From Eumeta japonica (lineage: Eukaryota; Arthropoda; Insecta; Lepidoptera; Psychidae), in NCBI GenBank assembly GCA_005406025.1, contig BGZK01001410.1, forward strand, positions 62,001 through 126,000: 64,000 bases of DNA. Reading direction: 5' to 3'. A model generated the notes under the pieces. It did no database searches and was not told where the DNA came from. It saw nothing but the letters and a program-made list of their open reading frames with translations. The position numbers and the translations under genes are program-made. This document shows positions 21,609-35,100 of this stretch, one piece after another (within the stretch, counting starts at the first letter, position 1; the number at the start of each line of letters is the position of its first letter).

Positions 21609-24600
21609 TCATTGGAATTTATTGACAACTTGCTTCACCCATGAACCTTTTTCGTTTGTACTATTCCCGCCCGTGGCCGTCGTGACCGCAGACTCCACAC
21701 TGCTCCTATCCGTCCTGGGGACCACTTTCGGTTTGACTATCTGAGATCTCTGCACCTGCTTCGTCGATTGAGTCTTCGCCATTGATTCTATCTCCATGCG
21801 CCTTTCCATAACGGACTTGGTGACCAATATCGGCATTTCGGTCGTCGTTCTCGGATCGGAGTGCGTTCTCATCTTTCTGGTGGCCGAATCGAGACTTGTT
21901 CTTTCGAAGCTCATCCTTTTCAGTTGTATATTGCTCGCTTGTACCGTTTTTCTATTTTCCACTGGTTCCGTGTCTTTTTGTGTTGTATCCGTTGTAACAT
22001 CTCTCACTGTATCATCTTCCGGTTTGTCATTCTTAAATTTGTCTGATACAGTTACCATTCCGGTATTGTCTTTGGTCACTTTTTCGGTAGAAAGCGATTT
22101 AACTACTTCGTTTTCAACCAAATTTTCCTCTGCCGTTTTGATTACGTTGCTCGCTCTTACATAATTGCTATTTCTATTTGGTATTAAAGTTTTACTAGCG
22201 TTTATTGGTATTTGAGTGACTATTTTCGGTTTCATCGGAACAGGTGGCGCTACCTTCGATTTCGTATTCGTCTTCTCGTACACCCGTGTCCTACATGTAC
22301 TACTACTAGTCACACATGTTTGAACGTTAGGTACTTCAGTTTTGTTGTATGACGACACAGGAACGCGCACCGATTTAAATGAAGGCTGACGTCTCGCAGT
22401 TTCGATTCCGACAGTCTGTTGATTTTTAGTTTCTTGGGCACAGATCTTTGGGTCGTTTCCATCCTCCTGGTCGGAATAAACTGCGGAATCTCGGAACATG
22501 TCGTCGTCCCTCACCTGTTCTATTCTCTCGAAGGATTTCTCGTAGTAGCTATCATCCGAATTCGCTAACGTCGATTCTGAGCATTTCTGTTGCTTCCCGT
22601 TGACTTCGTTGATTTGATTATTTAAATTCTTACCCTGACTCTCGTTACAATAATTGCCTTCGCTAGACGACGTCACAAACGATGAATTGGAGAATAGGCT
22701 ATCAGGTCTTATGGAACTCCTATTTATGAGCACGTTTACGTTACCGTATCCAGATTTGATATCCGCCACTATCGTAGTAGGATCTACGTAATCGGACTGA
22801 GCTATCCTAGCTCCTAGATGCTTACTACCTTGCATGTATATCGGTAGTTTATTCAAATTTTGATAGGAACTGTTATTTGACTTGGAGGGCGATGACGTCG
22901 CGCTGCCGGTGCCAGTGACCATGCTTACGCTCTTTTCGTAACACGGCCTGAAACCTGATTCAGGTTTTTGTGCAATATCGTGACAACTATTGGAGAGAGC
23001 TTCGAGATTGTTCTTCTCGTTTTGACTGTTCGTAAGTGTTGTAGTTTCGTATACGCTTTTGCTCAATACCTCACTGTTTATGGCATAGACAATTGTAGAG
23101 ACCGCTGGGCCGGTATCGTTCGAAGTGACGACCACTTTTATCTCATTCTTGGCATTGGCACTGCTGGATTCTGTTTTGTTTTGATTATCGTCAGATTGTT
23201 CGTCGCTAATAATACTTCGAAACCTTTGAAGAAGCGAGCGGGAGTAATTTCTCGGATTCAATAGGAATTTTTTTTCATGAGATGTAGGGCTTTTTAAATC
23301 AGTCTTCGTTGTATCTGAATTCAATTTTTCGTTGCAATTTATTTCAATATCATCACTATTGTTTTTATTGCTACTTTTATTTTTAAACCTACTCAACACA
23401 TTTTTGAGCGAAAGCATATTGCTTGTGGGTTTGTATATTTTGTGTTCGGGATGTATTATGTTTGTATCTTTAGCTTGCAGCTCACTGGATATTTCAGGAG
23501 TTAGCATTTCACAAGACGAAGTTATAGACGTATTTAAATTAGATTGGGACGCTGTCAAATTGTCATTTTTATTGGAATCCAAAGTGATGTTCTCAAAATT
23601 AGATTTATAACATCTATCTATTTCATCTTCTAATTCTAGAGTTGATTGACTTATGTTTTGAACGTAATCAACATCTTGAGGATTATCAACGACGGTATTA
23701 TTTTTACTGAATTTCAAGAGATCTCCGTCGCTCATATAATTTTCTACATCGTCATAGCTCAGTTCGCTCTTGTCCGATGCGATAGTAAACGGTCTATCCA
23801 TACTTACAACTTTGCCATCTTTATTTAAGTAAGTCTTGCTACTGCCGTTTGGTTTGCATTTAAAAGTAGTCAAACTGTTATCTTCTTGAGACGGAATGAC
23901 TACTTGGAAGCTTCTCGGCAAAGATCCAGATTTTCTGTCCCTCGAGATGTTGAAATGCTCCTTTTGTCTACTCAGCCAAATTTCCGGAGTGTTCGGACTT
24001 TGGTCCGAACTCATAGCTAGATACTCTCCAGGATCCTGGACCTGCTTTTGCCTTTTCCGCACTTCGACGACAGTGTCATAAATGTTTTCGAGGTCTTTTT
24101 CTGTCTTATGCTGGGGCATTTGTTTTTCAACGGTCACATAATAATCGGCTTGGCCTATAGAAGGATTCTTTATGCTCTCTTTAACTTTCTGCGGTACGTC
24201 GTATATGACATCTATTTCTGTTTCCTTGCAATTGCTTAATTTTTCAAAAGATAAATACACATAGTCTGATTCAACAGTTTTAATTTTTCGGTTTCCGAAA
24301 ACATCATTTTTAATACATTTTGCAGGTTCTCTTTCATTACCTTCTAAACCTTGAACATCATTTACTTTTGTGGAGCTACTTTGAGTGTCCTCATGATTTG
24401 TGGAGGTACTTTGAAACGGACTCTCTATTCTTAATGTTTCATAGATGTGTTCATCATCACAGTCGGCCACTTCATTTTGAGGGCTTAGGGTTCTTTTTCC
24501 CTCTGTATTATCTTCAGTCTTTTCTAAATTTTCTGATGTCTGTCGTCCAATTTTAGGTTTACTCGTTATGTGATCTCTGCTTTTTGTCACTACGTAGTCA

Positions 24601-26191
24601 GGATTGGAATAAGATTTCAATAGTCTCTGATGTCTCCTTTGTGCACTATTTCTTAGTTGTTGTTTTTTCAGCAATTTCTGAAACTCCCTGTTCTGCATTA
24701 AAAGTTGTGATATAATTTGTTCTAAAGGCTGTTCTACTTCATCACAACTCTCGAGCACGCGCTCTTCTCCTGGATGTCTTATTTCGACTTCTTTGTGTTT
24801 TTCATTCTCTATTTCAGCAACTTCATTTATAACTTTCTGTTGGTTAAGATATTTTACTTTTTCTAACTCATTCTTTTTGAAAGAATCAGTTTTTTCTAGC
24901 AGTTTCTTGTATGTTTCCTCGTCCATGTCGTCATCTTTGCTAATGGTCACAAGCACCTGGTCATTCGAAGAGGTGCTTTCTTCTTTGCCTTTGTCTATGA
25001 CATTGATACTATCATTAGATTCTGATATGTGCAGTATGTTTTCAGTGGATACATCTGTGGAAAAATCCGCATAGAATTTGGCAGTGGTGTCTGATCCCAA
25101 TCTCAAGCCTTTAGCCCGATTTTTCTTTATTTTCGAAATCTTCTTTGGTACGTGTTTGCTATTATACATTTTGATTTCAAAGTTTTGTTTGACATTAGGA
25201 TTGGTTCTTCGTCTGCTGTCAAGTTCGGAATCTGAGATTACAAGATTTTCTGTATTCCTCGTCTTTCTTGTGATTTTATTTGAGCCGCATTGGCGACATT
25301 CAAATTCTATCTTCTCATATCCTTTCATATCTATGCTTTTTTCATGATCAGAATCTAGTGATCTTTTAGGTATATAGCAATTCTGTTGAAGTCCAGGCTC
25401 AGATTTTCTTCGCCACGTACCGATTTTTGACAATTTCGATCTTTGAACGTCATCTTTCGATTTAGATCTAACGTTATCAGTTTTAAATTTTTCTACCTCA
25501 GTACATCTAGATTTCCTCGAATGTAGGGTACTAGAAGAATCTGTTACAGCTATATTTTCTTTGATTTTGTCGCATTTGACACAAGTCTTGTGTATATTCT
25601 TAACGTTCGTGCAAGAACTGTTTGTGTCGCTCAAATCGTCTTTTTCCTTACTGCTCTCGGTGTATCCAACAATGTTGTCAGAAGAATGGTAACCTCTCGT
25701 TCTGTGTAGATCACCGGAAAACTCTTTGCCGACGCTCTCCTGAGAGGATTTGAAATCGGAACACTTGCAGCTCGGTGGTTTACGCTCTAAATGTTCAGCA
25801 CTACCTGCGTCGATGTAATGCAAGGACCTATCGCATTCGGGACATTTTGCATCACCTTCATTTTTGCAGTTGCAGTTCTCCTTCTCTTTCTTGGTCACTT
25901 CCATTTCGCAATCAGAGCACAGGTCTATGTAGCAGCTTTCGCACGTATAGTCTATCCCCTTCTCGGCCGAGTACTGCACGCAGTCGCAAGTAATTCTGTA
26001 CCTGTCAGGAGTTGAGGTCGCTATCGTGTGCTTTCTATTCACTTTCTTCACTCTCTCTCTGGCGCCGTTATCGAAGGACTTGCGTCGATCTCTTTCCAGC
26101 TTTCTCTTTTCCAAGTACTCCGGCGCCGAGAGCTGTTTCCTCATCGATGCCTGAGTTATAAGGTTGTGCGATTTTTCTGCAAGTATGTCGT
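21609..26191 (-). CDS. PLEKHG-like last exon: [10 protein letters not shown] linker, Cys-rich cluster, long disordered tail
   Basis: The acceptor TTTCTTTACAG| at 26192 is followed by AC, completing aspartate. [14 protein letters not shown] leads into [18 protein letters not shown]. About 1527 codons without interruption, stop at 21609-21611. A ten-cysteine cluster lies at about 25833-25988 (CxC, CxxC, CxxC, CxC, CxxC), with further CxxC pairs near 25570 and 25290. A short coiled coil ([20 protein letters not shown]) is near 24670-24740. Tyrosine motifs YETL, YVYL, YDVP, YDTV and YLAM lie within 24000-24460. A proline motif APPVPMKPK is near 22240. The rest is Ser/Thr/Asn/Lys-rich and probably disordered. 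The exon is AT-richer than the DH exons. PLEKHG tails are poorly conserved, so the tail function is open. Confidence 0.88.
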
Positions 26192-29100
26192 CTGTAAAGA
26201 AAAATAAAATAAATTTGATTTGTTATAAAAAGTGAATCCCATTTCGACTTCTTTGAGAAAGGAATGGGAAAACGGTGACGACTCAATAATTTAGTGCTAA
26301 TTTCTAATTTGCATTCTTAATTAAAAGCATATAATTCGTAACTTCAGAAAAGAAAGACTTGCAAACAGATAAATTTTGATTTTTAGGGTTTTTATTTTAC
26401 TCCATTATACTGAATGTCGATGAAGAACAAATAAAACTCGTATTTTCAATTAAAGAATCAAGTTAAAAATATTTACTAAATCTTAAAATTGACAAGATTT
26501 CAAAAGAAATAAAGATAATTGCTTATTTTTGCCTTAAAGTCTATGTCGATATTTCATGTATATATATTTATATTTTTGAGAGTTTTGTTTTCCGCCTAAT
26601 TATGATATACAAGCACCAGGGACACTTAAATAAGTATCAACAAAAATACACACACCAATTTGATTGCAATACAATCAAATTGGTGGTATCGTTTTTTTTC
26701 GAGAGAATCATGGTGTCAATCCGCATTTAGCGTCTTATATCGTTACCAAAAAATATAGCAATCGTAGAAAAATAAAATATTTATAATAGTTACAAACCAT
26801 TCGAATACAATGACTTTTGTCAGTTTTACGGAATCACACTTCACTGAGAGAGGAAATATTGGTAATAATTTATTTCCTTGTGCAAAAGTATATTGTTTTT
26901 ATTAATGTCGGACTATTTCATTCTTAAAATAACTGTAAAATATATATCATTCACATCAAATGATCGATTTATACACATTTACGGCTGTTCCATATATCCC
27001 ACCTAGGGTTAGAGATAGAGACTTTAACTGGTAGTAACATTGGATCTATCCACAAATTCTTTACCATAAATAACGGTAGTCACTATTTACACATGGATGA
27101 TTGTGGGTAGTTTTCGTATGCATTCCCTTCAATGCCTTCCGTTTTTGAGAATGCAAACTATATTGTCAATTATTTATTAAATGTTGTATTTAATATTGAT
27201 GCATATACGACGACATTTGCTAAAATACAACGAAATTAGGATTCCTGCATATATATTTTTAACGATACTCTGTACTTTTTAAAACACAATTTCCCAAACT
27301 GCTATGCATTATTTGCGTGAAAACGGAACGTGACACATTTTTTACATAGTTTTAAAATTTATCTCACGACAGTAACACAAATTGTATTTTGGTATAATGC
27401 GGTTAGGGTTATCGTTGTTGCTGATTTTGAAATTATTTTCATCTGATTCGTTTGAATTCAAAATGAACGCCGTAGGTATTCATATGTCGTGTGAGATATT
27501 CCAACGCCTCCCAATGCGCGAGCGTGTGGATGTGCACTACTCACAATACGCCTGCAGCGTCTGTCTATACATTAATTTTTTTTTTTGGATAATTTGTGCT
27601 GGATATTCGTTTTGCAAATAATTGACCCACTTCTACCATTATTAAAATATGTGTCTGTCTGTATGTCTTTTACAATCCCAAAACGGTTTTCTCAGATCGT
27701 GATAAAAATTGTTATACAGTTAGGAGATGCGATTATACAAATGATAGGCTATTATGTGTCTCTCATTGTGTTTGTCTGTTTATAATTTAAAAACACGTTT
27801 CGGCATGTGCGTGTTTGTGGGTAATAATCTTATCGTGTTTTTACATGATTAATAGGTAACGTAAATCTGTCAGTAAATCTTTTGTCATTTATTTAAAAAT
27901 AACAGAATTTGTCATTGTCATTTGTCTATGTTAATATTCTTAAAACGTAAAGTTTGTACATTTAGATGTTGGGAGTAATCTCTGGAATTACTGATCCTGT
28001 TCCTAAAATTCTGTGACTGATAAGCTACTATTCTGATTTCTGAGTACTGTTGACTATTCTTAATTCTGATAAGGATGTGTTTACGGTGAGAAATCACGAT
28101 AATTAAACTAAGAAAAGAATTAAACTCAGGATATGGTTGATTTGTCAGGTTATACTACCTAAACGGTTTGAATAAAAAAAAATAAAATATAAAAGTTAAT
28201 ATTAATATTTAATAAATTCAAAAATAAGTCCGCAACACAAAACATGTAATAGTTTAATATTTCAGTTTTGATGCGGTTTTTATGTTAAAAGTCAAAGAAA
28301 TTTACCAAATGAAGTTTGAATATGGTTATCGAGTATACTCTCTATGAATTCCCATAAAACAAATATACAGTTTGATCAATATGGAACGGTGATCGTTGAG
28401 CGTCGTCGAAACCATCGGCCTCGGATCGGAAGGTATCAAATCCTATCCTGGCTACGGCCGAATCGGTCAACGAGCTTTTAGCTTGAGTCAACGTAAACCG
28501 TACACTCCGTACCCCGGGGAACACACCAAGCCAGCTGTTAAGCCCCGGGCGCCGCCAGCGCGTTTGTCACGACGATCTTTAACAACTGCCAACAGTATAG
28601 AGCTGGCGTGGAAGGTCTTAGCTCAGAAACCTAAAGTAAAAAAGGCCATGGGAGGATGGGGTATGTGGAATCTAACAGAACAGTCGGTATGGAAGATATC
28701 ATGGGTGCGCTTTTTAAAACATATCAATTAATGGAGTAGTTTATCTGAAAATGTAAAATGAAAACAACCATGTTTTGATTTTACATCTGTCTGTCTGTTA
28801 CATTTTAGCGCCTAAACCACTGCACCAATTTTTATGAAATTTGGCAAAGAGACAGTTTGACGCCAGGGAACGGACATAGATTACTTTTTGTCTGTCTGTT
28901 CGTTTGTATGTTTTTCCTAGGTCAACAATAGTTAAAGTGATTATAATGAACCTGAGTGTACTGACAGAGCACATCAGAGAGCTAAAAGTTCAAGACAGAG
29001 AGAAAGAGAAGAAAGTGCAATCTCTCTTATTCCTTTCGCAACTTACCGTCAGTTTTGTTCTGGCCGAGTTCCATGACGAGTTGCCGCGCGTGCGACGGTA

Positions 29101-32100
29101 TCACCGCATTGTAGTTTTCTAATATGACCTAAAGGATATACATACACTGATAAATACATTTGTACATGGCATGTGGAATAGGTTGATTTTCAAAAGCTTT
29201 TAAAAACTTTCAAACACTTTTCATCTAAAGTCAGTTTTATCAAATCATAAAAAAAAAGAATAAAATGAAATAAATGTATGATTTACAGCAATAGACCATT
29301 AGTATCAAAAGTGTATGTATTGGGAGACCTACTTCTAATTTCTACATTGCTATAAATCATTTGCGAGAACAGTATTTTATAAAAATAGCACCCCCGGGAA
29401 CTAAAATGCTATAGCTCGCAGTTAGAAACGCGCTCTTGAATTTGACATGTCGTCATCATCGCTAAGTTTAAAAACAACAATACCATGAACTATAATAGCC
29501 AAATCGTTTCAACCGTATCCAGTCTACACCATTTTAGTACTGGTTAACTTGGTCTTAAAAAAAAAGATATCAAGAAAAAAGGCTAGACTGGCTGACTCCG
29601 CGTTAAAGAAATCGACATATGTATAATTGACCCTAGTATTTTATCGCAAATGATCACCAACTGACCCTTTTAAGTAGCAGCGTCCATTCCCGCTTGTGGC
29701 GCTGCGATCGCGCCTGCAACGTCAGCTGCGATCGAGGCGTGTCCCACGGGATCACGTGGAAACTCAAAGGCGCGCCGGCTATGCACTCCACCAGCATCAT
29801 GTTGTTACACTGGGAAAATATAAATCGGATATAACTTTTATGCCTATATCCCGTGGAATACGTGAATATAGGCCTGGTTTTCTTATACTATTTTATTATT
29901 TAAGTATATTGTGTGCATTTAATCACTACAGAGTATTTGATGACTAGTTGTCATCAAATACTTTGTGTAATTCGATAATTCTAAGCTTGCCTTCCAATGT
30001 TATGATGGTAGAATAGGGGCGTTGTTATCAGCCAATCGGACCATAAATTGAGGATTTATATATGTTGATTAGTGAAATATATGTGTGCATATATATGTAT
30101 AAACAATATGAAATATTGTGTGAATATGTTGAAATACAAACTGTATTTCTTACAACGCAAACTCATATATCACTATATGGTACAGTGACATAAGGTTCAA
30201 TAATTTTGCGTCATGTACAACTCTAGTTTATTTATAGTGAGAGGTACAAAACATATTTATTCAAAATTTTGTTCAAATTTTGTTTTTACAAAATTGATTT
30301 ACAGCTATTTCTGATGTATAACCATTTGACAAATGCAACAAAATCAAAATTATTACATAGTGCGTGAATGAATGAATTATAATAATAAATAAATAATTGT
30401 ATATATAAAATAAAAAAATAAAATAAAAACCAAAAAAATAACTAATAATAAATACCGTGTGCATCAAATGTGCATAATTTTACACAGTTTTACATAGTAA
30501 TACACAGATAACATGTAAATTTTCAGGATATTGTTCTTTTAGTTCACCTACTTACTTAACAAGGTATCCGTTGAATTCAGAATACTTGTCAAGTTATTTT
30601 TCGTATTTATACAAAATATGAGTTAAAACAAAAAACTGGATCACTATTTAGAAAATCAAAGAACTATAACACGGCGCCATTTGTTCTGTGTTAAAATTCC
30701 TGCTATACTAAAAGAGACTGGGTGGATCCTATTGTAATATGCTACCGATAAATGGCGATTGATTGATAACTCAAGAGAGCTACGATTAATTAATTTTCTA
30801 AAATAAAAAGTATGAAGTATTCCACAATCGCATATATCATTATACGAAATCTGTATATTACTATTATTTAAACATATTCAAATGGTATGAATTTCTGGTT
30901 TACAGTTTCTGAAAATAGAAACTGCTTTATAATAAGCGGCATCTATTATGGAATAACAAAAAAAAAGATTAATCATAAAGTAAGCAAAAAATATTAAATT
31001 GGTTCATTCATTTCTACGAGAACAAAACTTTATAGATAGATATAGAATAAACTGAAAATTTACACGAATTTAATAGACATCTAGGACACGTACTCGATTG
31101 AAAAGGTAGGCTAAATTATTATAGTAACATAACTTACCAGAAAACGTAGCATTTTATAATATTCATCAACAGATATGTGAAATCTTATGTAGACTAAATT
31201 GGTGGCATATTAAACAAGGGCCAAATTTTAAGCAAGGCACCTTGAAAGTTTGATAGATGCCGGTGGAGCAAGATAGGCATAAAGAACGCACCGTGTGGAG
31301 CTGTGGTCTCCGCCTGCCCTTTTTTTGGAAATAAGCGTGAGTTAAAAAAAAAAACCAAAACAAATATGTTTTGTTTTTATCACACCATGTCTCGGGGCTA
31401 TATTCGTATCATATCGCGGTCCGTAAAGAGTCCACGAGCGCCTATTGCGTGCCGCAGTGATGAATGACACAGACAGCTCCTCCTACACTTAAATTGTAAT
31501 TGACGGTTAGGACTCACCTACCATGATAAATAAAGACTTGTACACACCAATTTCATTTTTTAATTCGGGTTTTTTTACTTTGTCAATTTTCTAGATTAAT
31601 AGGTTTAGTTAAAATGGTTAGACGCAAAGATGATAATCAAACGATACAAGGTATGTTAAATTTATTTGCATTAAAATACCGATCAGTATAGATCAGTCCT
31701 CCCCCTCCCTTATAAGGTTCCACTTGTGCGTAGGAAATAAAAATTCGGAAATGGAAAGCGGGAACGAACAATTTTATTGTAAATGAAGATAAAAGTGTAG
31801 TACGCGTAATTTTTTTTATAAATCCTTCTCGCCTCTTTTCCCGAACGCCCCTTATTAACACTCAACAAATTAACTACTACTACTACTGAAGAATAGAAAA
31901 GGATATTCGTTTTAGCCCTATCTTCAAGGCTTACACTAGCACAGCCATATCTCTAGAATGACACTAGATAATATATTATTTCCTATTATACCTGTGCACA
32001 CTTTTGTACCACAGAAACCACACACGATTGGTCTAAGATTGGGGCTGTTCTGGCATAAACTTTGAAGTCACGGCTAAAAGAAAATGGCTTTTCTATTTTC

Positions 32101-35100
32101 CATGATTATCGTCTTCTACGAAGGTGGAACTCTCCTTAAGACCGTCATTGGTGGCTTAAATTATTACGATAATAATGGCAGACGACTAACCATTATGTGC
32201 GACTTGTAGGCGAGTATCCCGTCTTCCCTGTTCTTGGTGATGAGCAGCATCTTGTCGAAGAGGAAGGCGTGCCGCATCGCCTTGGCGCCGAATACTCTGA
32301 GGGGGAGGAGAGGTTAGAACTTCGTGTTTTCCATCCATTTATTCTTTTCTAACTCGAAAGTAATTCAATAAAAAATGTTACTTCATAACACCACAGTAAT
32401 AGTAATAAAGATAATTATAAATATTAACATTTACATGATAACATTCATTTATTACGTAAGTAAATTTTCAATGATTTCAACTTCCACTCCCTGTATAAGC
32501 GATCATAAAAAGATTGTTAACTCCCCCTTGATAAAATGTAAGAATATTTCGAAACATTTACTAAACATCGAAATTACATTAGAAGATCGTCGAATTGAAT
32601 ATTTTCATTGTTTGTTAAAATTACATCAGATTCAATAAGAACAAATTTATTCCTCCCTAAACGCTTACGTAATGAATGAACGCCATATACTCTAATAAAT
32701 ATTTTAAATACGAAACTGTGTTTTTTTGTTTGCGTCGTTTTTGTACTTCAACCGGACATCCGTTTGAGGTGAATCTTGGCACGAATATACTAATCTTGTA
32801 GAGACGTAAGACAGTTTAATATTTCAGAAATGAGCTCGGGATCAAACCGCAAGAGACATTCACATCCAAACCGCAACAGCGACCGGGAACGAATCTAGTG
32901 TAGGACTGACACTAAAAATGAGAGGAATGGTGTGAAGTCCACGCGGATCAAGTCACGGATGAGAAACAATTGTATTGTATGAAAAGACCAAAATTCTATA
33001 GGTCTGCTTGTACAATTTTTGAAATTAAAACGACTGGGATCCCAATAAAATTATAACGCAACTAAGATCATGAATTGATTAAGAAAAAAACTGTTTTTAA
33101 ATATTTTTAGCTTTGAGATGTAATTACATATATGCTACTGAACAATGAGAGACCGACACTTTCTTCAATAAAGTTATTTTTTTTTTATTTATTGATTAAA
33201 TATATTAACTACATTTTTCTCTTAAATTTCCCATATCTTTAGCGTTAAAATTAGTAACTGACAAAGCATTGATAAGAATTTTTAAAGAAAACTCGTCGGA
33301 ACTAATTTATTAAAATTTTAAGATCCTACAAATTTTTTGTTATATTGTATGAGACCTATCCAAAGGCACTTCATTTGTTGAAGTATACATATTTCTTAAA
33401 AGGGTATATTTACATCACTACCTATACTATATAGGAACACACTAAGAAAGATATTTCTAAAAATAGACATATATCTGTTTTCGAATTCTCAAATATTTAT
33501 TTGAAGAGTTATCGATGCGAGAGAACAAACGAAGGAAAGGACGGACATAGGGAGTAAAACTAGGAGATTTCCCAGGTGCCCTGCGGAGGATGAGACTCGT
33601 GAAACACGAGCCAAGATATGATAATAATTTATTTTAAGATACCTAAATGTCCCTTCAGCGCACAACTCTCCGTAGGTGGTGAGGTCGGGGCCGGTCCAGC
33701 CGTACAGCAGAGACTGTATCTCCTGCAATTGGAAATTGATTATTATGTTAATAAATTAAAAAAAAATATTTGTCGGACATATCATGTCCGACAAAAAAGA
33801 CATGTCGAGAAATTACGTCCAGCGATAAAGACACATCGACATATCATGTCCGGCAAAAAAGACATGTCGACGAATTATGTCCGACGATAAAAACACGTCG
33901 ATATATCATATCCGATAAAAAAGACATGTCGACAAATTACGTCCGGCGATAAAGACACATCGACATATGTCCGGCAAAAAAGACATGTCGAGAAATTACG
34001 TCCAGCGATAAAGACACATCGACATATCATGTCCGGCAAAAAAGACATGTCGACGAATTATGTCCGACGATAAAAACACGTCGATATATCATATCCGATA
34101 AAAAAGACATGTCGACAAATTACGTCCGGCGATAAAGACACATCGACATATGTCCGGCAAAAAAGACATGTCGACGAATTATGTCCGACGATAAAAATAC
34201 GTCGATATATCATGTCCGATAAAAAAGACATGTCGACAAATTACGTCCGGCGATAAAGACACATCGACATATCATATCCGGCAAAAAAGACATGTCGACG
34301 AATTATGTCTGACGATAAAAACATGTCGATATATCATATCCGATAAAAAAAGACATGTCGACAAATTACGTCCGGCGATAAAGACACATTGACATATCAT
34401 GTCCGGCAAAAAAGACATGTCGACGAATTATGTCTGACGATAAAAACAAGTCGATATATCATATCCGATAAAAAAAGACATGTCGACAAATTACCTCCGG
34501 CGATAAAGACACATCGACATATATCCGGCAAAAAAGACATGTCGATAAATTACGTCCGGCGATAAAGACACATCGACATATGTCCGGCAAAAAAGACATG
34601 TCGACAAATTACGTCCGGCGATAAAGACACATCGACATATCATGTCCGATAAAAAAGACATGTCGACAAATTACGTCTGGCGATAAAGACACATCGATAT
34701 ATCATGTCCGGCAAAAAAAACATATCCACGAATTATGTCCGACGATAAAAACACGTCGATATATCATATCCGATAAAAGACATGTCGACAAATTACGTCC
34801 GGCGATAAAGACACATCGACATATGTCCGGCAAAAAAGACATGTCGACGAATTATGTCCGACGATAAAAATACGTCGATATATCATGTCCGATAAAAAAG
34901 ACATGTCGACAAATTACGTCCGGCGATAAAGACACATCGACATATCATGTCCGATAAAAAGGCATGTCGACAAATTACGTCTGGCGATAAAGACACATCG
35001 ATATATCATGTCCGGCAAAAAAAACATATCCACGAATTATGTCCGACGATAAAAACACGTCGATATATCATATTCGATAAAAAGACATGTCGACAAATTA

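Larger units (their letters stand above)
26192..29046. other. intron before the last PLEKHG-like exon
   Basis: About 2.85 kb. It holds a 14-base foldback (26653-26685), a GC-richer open segment of unknown nature (28396-28731) and a decayed repeat with TCTGTCTGTCTG (28780-28920). The rest is AT-rich without signal. Confidence 0.6.
29810..32190. other. intron between PLEKHG-like exons E and F
   Basis: About 2.4 kb, AT-rich. It includes a 13-base foldback (29932-29962) and a LINE 3' tail fragment (31190-31345). Nothing else supported. Confidence 0.6.

Noticed and set aside
21796..25993. Several plus-strand open frames of 60-122 codons opposite the big GEF exon
   Set aside because: Antisense shadows of the 1511-codon frame; hydrophobic nonsense text without domains.
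28396..28731. Segment considered as a GEF exon between G and the last exon
   Set aside because: Exon G (ending in one G) joins 26191 in phase and yields the conserved post-PH to [10 protein letters not shown] order; inserting this segment is not needed and no suitable splice pair was seen on the minus strand.
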